A stretch of DNA of 64,000 nt, taken from contig NZ_CP044205.1 in assembly GCF_009498235.1 (NCBI RefSeq), positions 863,716 through 927,715 on the forward strand, read 5' to 3'. Under the pieces are notes generated by a model. That model searched no databases. It was given only the letters and a program-made list of their open reading frames with translations, and had not been told where the DNA came from. Below are positions 54,737 through 63,909 of the stretch, piece by piece (the stretch's first letter is position 1; every line of letters starts with the position of its first letter). The translations under genes were made by a program, and so were the position numbers. This DNA comes from Candidatus Methylospira mobilis (GTDB lineage: Bacteria > Pseudomonadota > Gammaproteobacteria > Methylococcales > Methylococcaceae).

Positions 54737-55084
54737 CTATTTGGCCCCTGGCGGTCCGAGCGCGCGCAGTTCCGGGTTTTGCGCGTCCACGGAGTAAAGC
54801 CATGCAAGGAGTTCGGCAACCGCTCGGTACAGTTCCGGCGGGATTTGCCGGTCAAGCTCTACCTGCATTAACAAGGCTACCATTTCCCTGGATTTATGCA
54901 CATAAATACCATGCTCTTCGGCGCGAGCGATGATTTCTTCCGCAATCAGCCCCCGCCCTTTGGCGACTACGACAGGCGCCGCTTCTCCAGCCTGATAGGC
55001 GAGAGCTACTGCGGTACGCACCTGCGCGGCGTTGTCGGCGGCAGCGTGTTCCGGTTTTATTCTTGCTTGCTCATTTTCCGGCAT
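54737..55084 (-). CDS. FlhB C-terminal-domain homologue (FlhX type)
   Basis: 115 residues. It resembles the cytosolic C-terminal domain of the export gate protein FlhB: RTAVALAYQAGEAAPVVVAK, GRGLIAEEIIARAEEHGIYV, then LDRQIPPELYRAVAELLAWL. The NPTH autocleavage motif is absent, the sequence starting after the point where it would lie. Such FlhX proteins can partly replace the FlhB cytosolic domain. The gene overlaps the FliK-like gene by 14 bases. Confidence 0.85.
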   Translation of the reverse strand: MPENEQARIKPEHAAADNAAQVRTAVALAYQAGEAAPVVVAKGRGLIAEEIIARAEEHGIYVHKSREMVALLMQVELDRQIPPELYRAVAELLAWLYSVDAQNPELRALGPPGAK

Positions 55085-56114
55085 CAGTGCGTACGCTCAT
55101 AGCGTCGAGCCGAGTACCTGCATCGTCCAATGCGCCGGCGAGTCGCAGGGCTTGAGCACGCATGGCGCTTGCAGCCGTTTCATCTGCGGCGTTGATTTGT
55201 ACCTGAACCTGACCGTTACTGTAAAAAACGCTGGCCTGTATTTTTCCCAAATGCGGCATTTCGAATTGCATGTCGCTGCGCCATACTCTTGAAGTATTCT
55301 CATCCTCGGTTTGCGTTTGGCTATGCTGTCCGGATGTATCCTCTTTAACTTCCCAGTACATCTGTTGTCCAGGCCAGATTTGTCCTTGCCAGACAATCCG
55401 ATTCTGCTCCAGCGTGTTCAACTGCTGGGCGACAAGCTGTGTCAGCGTGGCGTTCAAGGGTTCGGACGGTTTGGCTGCGGCAGAGTCGGATGCTGTCGGC
55501 TGTCGGGCCTGCGGTTCCTGAAGAAGTTCGCTCAAGGCGCGCTCGTTTTGTATCGTTTCTCCGATATGAGATTCATAAAACAGTCCGCTGAGTTCTACGG
55601 TACTTTGCAGCGCCTTGGCGATTTCCGGGGTGGACGATAACGAGGCCGGCGCCGTTTCCAGTATCGGTTTGCTGCCCTGCAGCGCGGGCATAGCCCCTTG
55701 TTGTCGGGCCATCTGCAATAGCTGGTCGATCAATTTGCCGGTAGCGCTGAATACCGTCGTGGTCAGGTTCCCGCCGCCGGCAGCGGTTTCTGCCGCTATC
55801 TGTTCAGGTAATGGCGCAGCGGCTTCTGTCGTTGCGATTTCGCTTAGCTTCCCGGCATTTTCCGGTAGTTCATAGCCGGAACGCGCCGTTATCGCCTGTC
55901 TGTCCTGCAGGACGGTTTGCTTGCCGGTTTCACCGATGTTTTCCAGCAGCGCGCTGGTTTCGTGTTCATCCTTGGCGAACAGGTTTTGCTGACTGCTGCC
56001 GCCCTTCTCGCCCTGTGGCGATTTACCGACCTGCGTTGCCGGAGGAACCGCGCTTGGCGGCATCGGCGGCAGCATGTTGGGGAGAGGGGTGGCGGGGATG
56101 GGTAGTATGGCCAC
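55071..56114 (-). CDS. Second FliK-like hook-length control domain protein
   Basis: 347 residues, GTG start. The first 250 residues are low-complexity and Pro/Ala/Gln-rich. The C-terminal part (about 240-340) resembles the FliK C-terminal domain: IVWQGQIWPGQQMYWEVKED, MQFEMPHLGKIQASVFYSNG, QVQVQINAADETAAS and a final LDAMSVRTD. It lies with flhX, fliT and fliS, a grouping known in other proteobacteria. Together with fliK at 37759 it gives two hook-length-type proteins; whether both act on the same hook is not known. Confidence 0.78.
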   Translation of the reverse strand: MAILPIPATPLPNMLPPMPPSAVPPATQVGKSPQGEKGGSSQQNLFAKDEHETSALLENIGETGKQTVLQDRQAITARSGYELPENAGKLSEIATTEAAAPLPEQIAAETAAGGGNLTTTVFSATGKLIDQLLQMARQQGAMPALQGSKPILETAPASLSSTPEIAKALQSTVELSGLFYESHIGETIQNERALSELLQEPQARQPTASDSAAAKPSEPLNATLTQLVAQQLNTLEQNRIVWQGQIWPGQQMYWEVKEDTSGQHSQTQTEDENTSRVWRSDMQFEMPHLGKIQASVFYSNGQVQVQINAADETAASAMRAQALRLAGALDDAGTRLDAMSVRTDAGK

Positions 56115-56140
56115 GATAGCACCGTCGGATCGATCCTGAG

Positions 56141-56473
56141 CTACGGCGAGTATGCGTCAGTCAGCGATATCCGCACTCGATTGATGCGCATCTGTCCTGA
56201 TACTTGCCTATGCCACTGATTCACAGCGCACTCCAGCAGCTTTTCCTGAGCCAGTATTTCGGCAAGAAGACGCATCTTGTGATCCTTGGCGGCGGGGCTC
56301 AGCACGGAAGGGGAAAGCGCTTGCAGGGCGTCCAGAATTTCGCCTTGCTCGGCGCTCAGTTTTACCACCGAAGAAAACTCCTGCGCGTTGGCCGCCTCCA
56401 GCATTTCTCCGGTTTTGGCTGCCAGCGCTTGATAGAGCTTCAGCTCGGTAATTGCCAGCGGCGCGGTAATCAT
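56141..56473 (-). CDS. fliT: Flagellar protein FliT-like chaperone
   Basis: 110 residues from MITAPLAITELKLYQALAAK, whose ATG overlaps the fliS stop (ATGA). Short, helical and charged, in the fliT position after fliD-fliS. Sequence similarity is weak, so the name rests mostly on position. FliT chaperones FliD before export. Confidence 0.7.
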   Translation of the reverse strand: MITAPLAITELKLYQALAAKTGEMLEAANAQEFSSVVKLSAEQGEILDALQALSPSVLSPAAKDHKMRLLAEILAQEKLLECAVNQWHRQVSGQMRINRVRISLTDAYSP

Positions 56474-56961
56474 GCAGGCGACTCGGCAAAACGATAGGCG
56501 CCAGCCGCCGTCTGTTGAGGGTTTGGTGTGGTCGTGGGTTCCTGGGATGGCGCAGGGGGTGGGTGGGATGGGTCGATACTGTCCCATGCCGACTTGAGCT
56601 CACCCAGCAGACCAAGTACTTCATTCAGTTTGACGGGGTCGTTTTCCATATTGGCCTGTAACAAACGCATGGCCATATAGGAATAAAGTGATTCGAGATT
56701 ATTGGCGATTTCGCCGCCTTCCTTGTGATCCAGCGCGCCTCTGAGGCCGCTTTCGATGATCAGTATGGCATGCGAGATCGACTTGCCCTTGGCTGCAACG
56801 TCATGTTCGCTCATTTGCCGCACGCTGTTGCTGATGGCGGTCATCGCGCCTTCGAACAGCATCGCTACCAGCCGGTGCGGGTTGGCGGCAAGAACGCCGG
56901 TTTCCAGTCCCACCTGTGCGTAGGCGTTGGCTCCTCTACTTCTTGTGGCGGGTCCAAACAT
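56470..56961 (-). CDS. fliS: Flagellin export chaperone FliS
   Basis: 163 residues. ANAYAQVGLETGVLAANPHR, LVAMLFEGAMTAISNSVRQM, AILIIESGLRGALDHKEGGE and IANNLESLYSYMAMRLLQAN are clear FliS sequence. The C-terminal 40 residues are Pro-rich and variable. FliS binds flagellin in the cytosol and prevents premature polymerisation. It follows fliD on the minus strand. Confidence 0.94.
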   Translation of the reverse strand: MFGPATRSRGANAYAQVGLETGVLAANPHRLVAMLFEGAMTAISNSVRQMSEHDVAAKGKSISHAILIIESGLRGALDHKEGGEIANNLESLYSYMAMRLLQANMENDPVKLNEVLGLLGELKSAWDSIDPSHPPPAPSQEPTTTPNPQQTAAGAYRFAESPA

Positions 56962-56997
56962 GGCGGTTCCTGCTCGGTAAGTTAAGATGTGTAAAAG

Positions 56998-58476
56998 TTA
57001 ACGGCTCATCGCGGCGAATTGCGCGTTAAGATACGAACTGGTCGACGACATCTGGCTCAATACGGTTTCCAGCGCGGTAAACTGCGCGGTGTATTGCGCC
57101 TGCAACGCATCCAGATGCGCCTGCATGGCGGTTTCCTGATCGGTTATGAGCTTCGCCTGGCTTTTCAGGGTTGTGGTTGCCGTGGCAATGGTGCCGCTGG
57201 TAGTGTTCAATTGCGCATCGAGAAAATTGTTCAGCGTTTGTCCGAAGTCGGAAAACCCCGCCAAGGCGCCGGTGGGGTTGCTTGCCATCGCCGAATTGAG
57301 CGTGGCGGTGTTTAACGACAGCGTGCCGTCGCTGTTGAGTGATACGCCGAGATCTGCCAGGGAGGTAAAGCTGCCGGTACCCTGATAGGCGCTGCCAAGG
57401 CCGGTGCTCATCTGGCTGAAGGTCGTGCTCAACATGGCGCTGAGCTGGTTCTGGAGGCTGTTCGGTATAACGTCGCCGTTCAATACCCCCGCTGTCTTGG
57501 TGCTTGTATCGTAAGCCGTCAACCCCCTGAGCGTGCTGTGGGTGCTGTTATAGGCCGTTACGAAACTGGAGATCGCGCTGTCGATCGAACTGGTGTTCAG
57601 GCTGACGCTCAGCGTGCTCGTTCCGGTCGACACCAGACTCAGGGTAACCCCTTGCAGCGCGCCACTGACGGTATTGGACGGCTCGGTGGTGGCGATGCCG
57701 TCTATGGTAAGCGCCGCGTTCAGCGGCGTGGTATAGCTCAGATAACTGCTGTTTGGAGAGCCGTTGGCCGTAATGGTGCCTGATGTATTGGTATTGGCCG
57801 CAGTGGATGAGGCGTTCCAGTTCAGCGACGCCAGGTTGCTGCCTGTGGTATCCGTGCCGGTGACGGTAAACGCGTTGGCTGTGCCGCTATTCGCCGAAGT
57901 CAGCACCAGATGATTCTGGGTGCCGTCGTTAACGATGGAGGCGGTTACGCCGGTATTGGCGTTGTTGATGTCCTTGACGACATCGGCCAGCGAACTGCCG
58001 CTGGCTATGGTCACGTTGGTCGCGCTGCCGCTTCCTACCGTAATGCTCAGGCTGCCGTTAAACGTAAAGTCGGTCGTGCTGAAACCGGCGCTGGTCAGCG
58101 ATTGCGTTGCCGCCAACTGGGTTACCGCTATCGTGTGGGAGCCGGTGACGGCGGTGCCGTCGGAAGTCGCCGTTGCAACGCTGCTGGCGGTGCTGCTGAC
58201 GTTTTGCGCCGTAATCGCGCTGCCGGTGCCATATAGATTCTGCGTTGCGCTGTACAGGCTGGCCAGACTGCTTTGTATCGAGCCGTAGGCCGATATTTGC
58301 GACTGGTTGGTCGTCAGTTGCGTCTTCAGGTTGTTCAGCGGGCCGGAAGAAGCGGACACCAGTCCGCTCACCAGCGAGGATACGTTGATGCCCAGTCCTG
58401 ACGCGCCGGCATTGAAGCCGGATAAAATATTCAGGCCCGTGGTGCTTAAGCCCGATGTGGAAGATGTGGATGACAT
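56998..58476 (-). CDS. fliD: Flagellar cap protein FliD
   Basis: 492 residues, Ser/Thr/Ala-rich. N-terminal NISSL-like ASGLGINVSSLVSGLVSASS, then KTQLTTNQSQISAYGSIQSS, central VKDINNANTGVTASIVNDGT and SISVxxGxxT-type blocks, and C-terminal coiled region DALQAQYTAQFTALETVLSQ, MSSTSSYLNAQFAAMSR match FliD, which caps the filament. It is long and very low in charge, which fits an exported, possibly glycosylated protein. Confidence 0.93.
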   Translation of the reverse strand: MSSTSSTSGLSTTGLNILSGFNAGASGLGINVSSLVSGLVSASSGPLNNLKTQLTTNQSQISAYGSIQSSLASLYSATQNLYGTGSAITAQNVSSTASSVATATSDGTAVTGSHTIAVTQLAATQSLTSAGFSTTDFTFNGSLSITVGSGSATNVTIASGSSLADVVKDINNANTGVTASIVNDGTQNHLVLTSANSGTANAFTVTGTDTTGSNLASLNWNASSTAANTNTSGTITANGSPNSSYLSYTTPLNAALTIDGIATTEPSNTVSGALQGVTLSLVSTGTSTLSVSLNTSSIDSAISSFVTAYNSTHSTLRGLTAYDTSTKTAGVLNGDVIPNSLQNQLSAMLSTTFSQMSTGLGSAYQGTGSFTSLADLGVSLNSDGTLSLNTATLNSAMASNPTGALAGFSDFGQTLNNFLDAQLNTTSGTIATATTTLKSQAKLITDQETAMQAHLDALQAQYTAQFTALETVLSQMSSTSSYLNAQFAAMSR

Positions 58477-58495
58477 GGCTGACTCCGTGCCTGAT

Positions 58496-58912
58496 TCAGG
58501 CGGTTGAGTTATGCAGGACGCCGGTAGTGGATATCAGGCCTTGCAGTTCATTTATGGCCTGCGCCAACGCGACAATTTCCTTGCTGGGGTATTGCGCGAT
58601 TTCCTGATGCGTAGCGGTATCCGTGACTTTTACCACCTCCAGCCCGCTGCTTTTGTCCAGACTGAGTTGCGTCTGTACGTTCTGTTGAGAGTTGATGAAT
58701 TTTTCCACGGTTGCTGCGGCTTTCTTGACCGTTTCAGCACTGAGATAGCCTGACGACGCGTCCGCTACCGGCGATACAGTCCCTGGCGTGGGTGTTGCTA
58801 TGGGATCCGGCGCGCTCGACGCCGATGTCGCAGCGGTTGTACCCGGCTGCGATGGAATATTCGTTGGGGCGGCAGTTAGTGCCCCGGTACTGCCTAAGGC
58901 TGAAATGGACAT
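58496..58912 (-). CDS. flaG: FlaG-family protein
   Basis: 138 residues from MSISALGSTGALTAAPTNIP. The C-terminal FlaG domain has VEKFINSQQNVQTQLSLDKS, SGLEVVKVTDTATHQEIAQY and PSKEIVALAQAINELQGL. FlaG influences filament length and lies typically between flagellin and fliD, as here. The Ser/Ala/Pro-rich N-terminus is variable. The ATG follows a GGAGAAG ribosome binding site. Confidence 0.9.
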   Translation of the reverse strand: MSISALGSTGALTAAPTNIPSQPGTTAATSASSAPDPIATPTPGTVSPVADASSGYLSAETVKKAAATVEKFINSQQNVQTQLSLDKSSGLEVVKVTDTATHQEIAQYPSKEIVALAQAINELQGLISTTGVLHNSTA

Positions 58913-59003
58913 GATGCTTCTCCTTCTGCCCAAGATGCCGCGCAACGCCCAACCAGGCGCTGCACGGCACTATTTAGCTTGCGTTGGCTCGATTATAATC
59001 GAT

Positions 59004-60209
59004 TTAACGCAATAATTGCATCACGCCGGAATTCGACTGGTTGGCTTGCGCCAACATGGCGGTACTGGCGTTCTGCAGGATCTGCAGACGGGACAGCTGC
59101 GCCGTGGTAGACGCATAGTCGACATCCACGATTTGTCCCTGTGCGGAACTGGTGTTGGTGACGTTGGCCTGCAGATTGCTGACCTGGGTGGTCAACTGGA
59201 TTTGGAAGGCACCCAACTGCGCCTGCTGGCTCGACAAGGTGCTCAGCTGGGTATCGATGGCGGCAAGCGCTGCGGCTGCAACAGTGGCATTGCTTACGCT
59301 TGCAGCAGAGGCATTTGTAGATATGGCGGTGATGCCTGCGCTGAACTGGGCGCCGGTGGCGGCAGTGCTGGATTGTGCTGCAGTCAACCCCGAGGCGGTG
59401 CCTGCGACGCTGAACGCGACGGCGGCAGCGGAGCCGAAGGCGGTGGCCGCAGTTGCGTTTGCCGAGACAGCGGCGGAGGATGCGGTGCCGCCGGCGCCGA
59501 TAACTGCAGCCCAAGCCGTCGTATAAGCGGTGTTGGCCGCGCCGACGACGGAGGTGTTGAAAGTGTTAAGCGTCGCCTTGCTGGGCGCCTGGCCTCCGGC
59601 TGCAACGATAGTGGCGGTCAAGTCGGCGTCGGCGTTTGCCAGCGCGGGGCTGCCGGTGGTTAGCATCGTTGTGTTGGTGGATGCGAACGGACCGCCCGAC
59701 AGGGAGCCGATGTTATTCAGCGCCGCCGTGGTGATTGCGAGCGTGGAGGTTGCTTGCGTGTCCGCGCCTACCTGTATCGAAACCGCGCTGCCGCCGAATA
59801 TCTTGTTGCCGTTGAACGAGGTGGAGCTCGCAATATTGTCGATTTCCGAGGCCAGCGCCGAAAATTCCGAGTTCAGGTTTGCCAGATCGGTCGAGCTGTA
59901 GGTGCCGGTGGATGCCTGCACCGCCAGGGTGCGCATGGTTTGCAGCGCATTGGTGATGTTGGTTAACGCGCTTTGTCCGGTCTGCACCAGGGAAATACCG
60001 TCGTTCGAGTTGCGAACGGCCTGGTTCATGCCATTGATGTCGCTGGTCATTCGTATGTTGATAGCCCAGCCGGCAGGATCTTGCGAAGCGTTGTTGACGC
60101 GCATGCCGGTAGAAAGGCTTTGGATTGTTGTGGCCAACTGCGATTGTGCAGTTGAAAGTCCCTGCTGCGCATACAGCGAAGCGGTATTTGTGTTGATATC
60201 CCAGACCAT
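59004..60209 (-). CDS. fliC: Flagellin
   Basis: 401 residues. The N-terminal D0/D1 segment has NTNTASLYAQQGLSTAQSQL, QSLSTGMRVNNASQDPAGWA, MTSDINGMNQAVRNSNDGIS and the C-terminal D0/D1 has IDTQLSTLSSQQAQLGAFQI, TSSAQGQIVDVDYASTTAQL, then LQILQNASTAMLAQANQSNS and GVMQLLR. The central domain (about 175-300) is extraordinarily Ala/Ser/Thr-rich and almost lacks charged residues. The Ser/Thr load is a natural substrate for the GT41 enzymes nearby. A sigma-28 promoter is visible upstream. It is the only flagellin in this window. Confidence 0.95.
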   Translation of the reverse strand: MVWDINTNTASLYAQQGLSTAQSQLATTIQSLSTGMRVNNASQDPAGWAINIRMTSDINGMNQAVRNSNDGISLVQTGQSALTNITNALQTMRTLAVQASTGTYSSTDLANLNSEFSALASEIDNIASSTSFNGNKIFGGSAVSIQVGADTQATSTLAITTAALNNIGSLSGGPFASTNTTMLTTGSPALANADADLTATIVAAGGQAPSKATLNTFNTSVVGAANTAYTTAWAAVIGAGGTASSAAVSANATAATAFGSAAAVAFSVAGTASGLTAAQSSTAATGAQFSAGITAISTNASAASVSNATVAAAALAAIDTQLSTLSSQQAQLGAFQIQLTTQVSNLQANVTNTSSAQGQIVDVDYASTTAQLSRLQILQNASTAMLAQANQSNSGVMQLLR

Positions 60210-60324
60210 GGCAGTCTCCTTAACGTTAGAGTGAATGAATCAAAGTAAACTAAACTAAACGGTGTTGCGTTACGAACCATCCGGTTCCGGTTCGGCTCGT
60301 TCCACGAGCCGCTGTTTGCTTTAT

Positions 60325-60351
60325 TAATCGGATACGGACGAGAAAAGTTTA
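60325..60351 (-). promoter_or_regulatory. Sigma-28 (FliA) promoter of flagellin
   Basis: On the minus strand TAAA-N15-TCCGATTA matches the FliA consensus TAAA-N15-GCCGATAA with two changes. It lies about 116 bases before the flagellin start, leaving a leader of about 105 bases. Confidence 0.75.
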
Positions 60352-60530
60352 GGATTTTTTCCCGCTGTGTTGTTGACCCGTATTCAACTCCGCTCACAGC
60401 TTGAGTCACTTATCGGTATCATAGCAAAAAACTTTAGCATGGATGGCGGCGCATCCCGATTGCCGTTGGCATTAAGCGCGTACCCGCAGGCTACGCGGTT
60501 GAATACCTTATATTTGTGTGTATTGTGCCT

Positions 60531-60567
60531 GTGTGAACCTGTGTGAACCTGTGTGAACCTGTGTGAA
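60531..60567. repeat. Tandem 10-base repeat GTGTGAACCT
   Basis: Three full copies of GTGTGAACCT (60531-60560) followed by GTGTGAA. The 10-base period is close to one turn of DNA, so the sites would face one side of the helix. It lies between flagellin and the second GT41 gene. A binding site is possible; it could also be a simple slippage repeat. Confidence 0.7.
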
Positions 60568-60654
60568 ATGGAGCGGGTAGTTTGACCTGAAAGCAAAAGT
60601 TTTGTAGCTATTCAACCAACGGAACCTGCGCGAGTTTTCGGCGGAACAAAATTT

Positions 60655-60716
60655 TGTAGGAGCGGGCTTCAGCCCTTGATCGGTCTGCCATTCGCGGGCT
60701 GAAGCCCGCTCCTACA
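60655..60716. repeat. REP-type element with 21-bp perfect arms
   Basis: TGTAGGAGCGGGCTTCAGCC plus C (60655-60675) and its reverse complement (60696-60716) with a 20-base loop. The AGCGGGCTTCAGCCC word is a well-known repetitive extragenic palindrome core in gammaproteobacteria. On either side the DNA contains a related pair, GTAGCTATTCAACC (60604-60617) and GTAGCTGAATAGTTAC (60730-60745). Confidence 0.75.
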
Positions 60717-60847
60717 CAGACAGGCAACGGTAGCTGAATAGTTACGAGGTTTGGTTCTATCACGAAATGAAATATTTATCAAGTGCAGTATAATTCTCCG
60801 AGCGTAGGTGGTACATTTATGGCGAGTCATTTGGAGAGTAGTATCCC

Positions 60848-61086
60848 ATGAGCAACGTAGAAAACCTGGTGTTGGGGCACCTGCGAGCGTTGAGCGCGGG
60901 CCAGGACCGCATCGAACTCAAACTATCCGAGGTGAATGCGCGGCTGAACAGCCTGGAAACAGCGGTTGTGAAGTCGCGCCTGGATAACCTGAATAGTTAA
61001 TAAATAGTTAAAGTAGACGAATATCGGCAACAAGCGGCCGTATACCGTTTGTCGGAGCGGATAGAGCGCCGTTAGGAACTTGACCC
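60848..61086 (+). pseudogene. Broken small coiled-coil protein gene
   Basis: The ATG at 60848 (GGAG upstream) begins MSNVENLVLGHLRALSAGQD, RIELKLSEVNARLNSLETAV and stops at 61000. In the same region the frame continues after the stop as VDEYRQQAAVYRLSERIERR-stop-ELD. Small helical proteins of this kind run ...NLVLEHLRxIR...DRLSERIERIERRLEL without a break, so this copy has lost part of the middle and carries in-frame stops. A 50-residue peptide may still be made. The remaining 61087-61183 holds nothing else. Confidence 0.5.
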
Positions 61087-61183
61087 CAAGTGATCGGGTT
61101 GTTAAGCAGGCTCCTGTAGGGTAGGCAATCGGCGCAAAGTGTACCGGTAATCACCGCCGCTTTTTACTTTTGGAAACCTCTGA

Positions 61184-63853
61184 ATGCATTGCGCGGTTAT
61201 CATCCCCGTCGATCCGGAAAATACACAGCCTGCCGATGAAGCGGCCTACTCGGTGCAATTTGCGGCTGAAACCGGCTGCGGGCCGTTTGACAATATTTTT
61301 ATCATTCGTATCAGCGTTGCAGCAGACGATTTGCGCGGTCGCGCCGCAGCGTACGGCCAGGCGATCCGGCAAGCCGGTGAAAACGGCATCCAATGGCTGT
61401 TCTTTCTCGACCGAGGCGACATAGTTCACCCCTGTGCCTTCCAATCGGTGTTGGCGGCGATTGAACGGCACGACGCCATTTTCGGTTTGCTGAGTGAGCA
61501 GGATATGTCCGGGCAGGGCGTAATTCAAGAGCCTGTGCAAGTCCGCGCCATGAGCCGTTTCGAAGATTTGCTCTGCAATGATCCCGATCTGACGCTGCAA
61601 TGCGGGCATTTGCTGCGTAGCGAAGTGGCGCTGATGTCTGATATGGCTGAAAGTATCGCCGGTGGCGAAGATCTGGTTTACTACCTCCGCCTCTGGAGCC
61701 GTTTTCGCTGTTGCAAATTGGATAAAACGCTCAATGTGCGTCGCGTGCGAGCGTCGCGTGAACGGCAGGATGCCCATACCGTCGATGAGATCGGCGGCCG
61801 CCATCGCCAGTTGCTGGATAGCTGTGCGCTGCTGTTGGCGGGAAGCGGCGGGGCGGTTAAAGTCCCTGATACGGAAGTGCTGTTTCGACAAATACAGCGC
61901 ATGCAGCAACAAGGATATGCCTCACTTCCGGAAGCGCTTTTCCTTCTGGTACTGCAATACGACGCGCTGCCCTATAATCGGGCCTATGCGCTGAATCAGC
62001 TGAAGCGCCAAAATGAAGCGTTCGAATATCTGCGGCAGGTGCTCGCGGATAATCCATTGTCTGTTCCCGCCTGGAGCCTGATGGGAACGCTGTTGCAGGA
62101 GATCGGATACCATCAGGAAGCGTTGAATTGTTTCGAGCGGGGGCTTGCTCTTGAGCCGGATAGCCCGGAATTGCTGTTCAATAGGAGCGTCTCCTTGCGT
62201 AAGCTGAAGCGTTACGAAGAGGCATTACAGAGTTGCGATCAGGCCCTGGCGTTGCGCACGGACTTTGTTTCGGCTTTATATATCAGGGGAGCGATTTTTA
62301 ACGATATCGGGCGTCAGGATAAGGCGCTGGAAAGCTTTTCCAGGGTATTGAAGCTTAACCCGGATTCGGAGATGGCCGCAAAGGCTTTGCATGACAGCGG
62401 GATGGCGCTCAGATTTCGCGGTTTGCTCAAGGATGCGCTAAAATGTTACGAGCGCGAACTGACCTTGAAAACCCGATATTGCCTGTATACCAAGGGCGAA
62501 CGACTGTACTGCCGTCAGTTAATGTGCGACTGGCTGGACTTCGAAGCTATCGGAACGAATATCCTGCAGGATATCGACGCGGGCGCGCCGGTGTCTACTC
62601 CGATGGCTATTTTTGCTTTACCGTCGACGCGCCGGCAACAGCGGCGCTGCGCTGAAATGTATCGTGCCAGCTTTGGCAAGCGTGAAACGGCGGAGGCTAT
62701 GCCAGGCTATCGGCACGATAAAATCCGCATCGGTTATTTCTCCGCCGATTTTTACTCTCACCCGGTTGCTTATTTGACTGCGGAGCTGTTCGAACTGCAT
62801 GACCGCGCGCGCTTCGAGGTAATTGCTTTTTCTTTAGGGCCCCTTTCACAAGACAGCATACGCCGTCGTCTGGAGCGGGGGTTCGACCGCTTTATCGATG
62901 TGCGCGGTCAATCCGATCAAGAAATTTCCGAGCTGGCGCATGCATTGGAAATCGATATGGCGATCGATTTGAGCGGTTATTCCCAGGATGCCCGTCCCGG
63001 GCTTTTTGCGCGGCGCATGGCTCCTGTTCAAGCGCATTATCTGGGGTTTGCCGGCACTATGGGAGATAACTTCATGGATTATCTGATAGCCGATCCGGTT
63101 GTCGTCGCCGAAGATCACCTGCCCGATTACGCGGAAAAAATCGTCTTTTTACCCGATTCGTTCATGGTGAGCGATCGCCAGCGTCAGATCGACCCGCGCC
63201 CGTTTACGCGCGCCGAGGCGGGCTTGCCGGAAAATGTTTTCGTGTACTGCGCGTTCAACAATCCGAACAAGATTACTCCGCAGGTGTTCGAGATCTGGAT
63301 GAGTATTTTGCGAGAAGTCGAAAACAGCGTGTTATGGTTGTCCGCGCGCAATGAATGGTGCGTGCCAAATTTGCGCCAGGAAGCGGCGCGGCGCGGCGTT
63401 TGCGCCGACCGGCTGATATTTGCGCCGCGTATGGAGGAATCCGCGCGGCATCTGGCGCGTCAGCGTGCGGCCGATCTGTTTCTGGATACGTTATATTACG
63501 GAGCCCATACCACGGCGAACGACGCGCTATGGGCGGGGTTGCCGGTTCTGACCTGCCTGGGAGAGACTTTTGCCGGCCGGGTAGCGGCCAGTCTGCTCAG
63601 CGCCATAGACTTGCCGGAATTGATCGCGAATACGCAGGAAGCCTACCGACTGCGCGCGATTGAGCTGGCGCGCGATCCTGAACAATTAAATACGATAAAA
63701 AATAAATTGGCTATGAATCGCGCAACGGCGCCATTGTTCGATACGCCGCGTTTTACCCGCTACCTGGAAGCCGCCTATATTGAAATGTGGCGGCGGCAAC
63801 AAATGGGGCTGGCGCCTGATCATATTCATGTTCAGGCAATGGGCGCAGTGTAG
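61184..63853 (+). CDS. GT-A-like / TPR / GT41 fusion glycosyltransferase
   Basis: 889 residues. Residues 1-220 resemble a family-2-like glycosyltransferase domain (MHCAVIIPVDPENTQPADEA; WLFFLDRGDIVHPCAFQSVL; GGEDLVYYLRLWSRFRCCKL). About five TPRs follow (about 245-430). The C-terminal GT41 region (about 490-880) has KIRIGYFSADFYSHPVAYLT, DLSGYSQDARPGLFARRMAP, VQAHYLGFAGTMGDNFMDYL, CAFNNPNKITPQVFEIW and LFLDTLYYGAHTTANDALWA. This is a SPINDLY-type protein O-glycosyltransferase with an added GT-A-like domain. It is divergent from flagellin, about 970 bases away. A very similar start recurs at 63910, so the gene has a tandem paralogue. Confidence 0.87.
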   Translation: MHCAVIIPVDPENTQPADEAAYSVQFAAETGCGPFDNIFIIRISVAADDLRGRAAAYGQAIRQAGENGIQWLFFLDRGDIVHPCAFQSVLAAIERHDAIFGLLSEQDMSGQGVIQEPVQVRAMSRFEDLLCNDPDLTLQCGHLLRSEVALMSDMAESIAGGEDLVYYLRLWSRFRCCKLDKTLNVRRVRASRERQDAHTVDEIGGRHRQLLDSCALLLAGSGGAVKVPDTEVLFRQIQRMQQQGYASLPEALFLLVLQYDALPYNRAYALNQLKRQNEAFEYLRQVLADNPLSVPAWSLMGTLLQEIGYHQEALNCFERGLALEPDSPELLFNRSVSLRKLKRYEEALQSCDQALALRTDFVSALYIRGAIFNDIGRQDKALESFSRVLKLNPDSEMAAKALHDSGMALRFRGLLKDALKCYERELTLKTRYCLYTKGERLYCRQLMCDWLDFEAIGTNILQDIDAGAPVSTPMAIFALPSTRRQQRRCAEMYRASFGKRETAEAMPGYRHDKIRIGYFSADFYSHPVAYLTAELFELHDRARFEVIAFSLGPLSQDSIRRRLERGFDRFIDVRGQSDQEISELAHALEIDMAIDLSGYSQDARPGLFARRMAPVQAHYLGFAGTMGDNFMDYLIADPVVVAEDHLPDYAEKIVFLPDSFMVSDRQRQIDPRPFTRAEAGLPENVFVYCAFNNPNKITPQVFEIWMSILREVENSVLWLSARNEWCVPNLRQEAARRGVCADRLIFAPRMEESARHLARQRAADLFLDTLYYGAHTTANDALWAGLPVLTCLGETFAGRVAASLLSAIDLPELIANTQEAYRLRAIELARDPEQLNTIKNKLAMNRATAPLFDTPRFTRYLEAAYIEMWRRQQMGLAPDHIHVQAMGAV

Positions 63854-63909
63854 CCGGCGCGGCTTTCTTCCTGGAGTAGCATTAATCCATTAATTGCTGA
63901 CAATTAACC

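Noticed and set aside
60531..60567. GTGTGAACCT array as a CRISPR or plasmid iteron
   Set aside because: Units are contiguous with no spacers, only about four copies, and no cas, rep or DnaA-box context is present.
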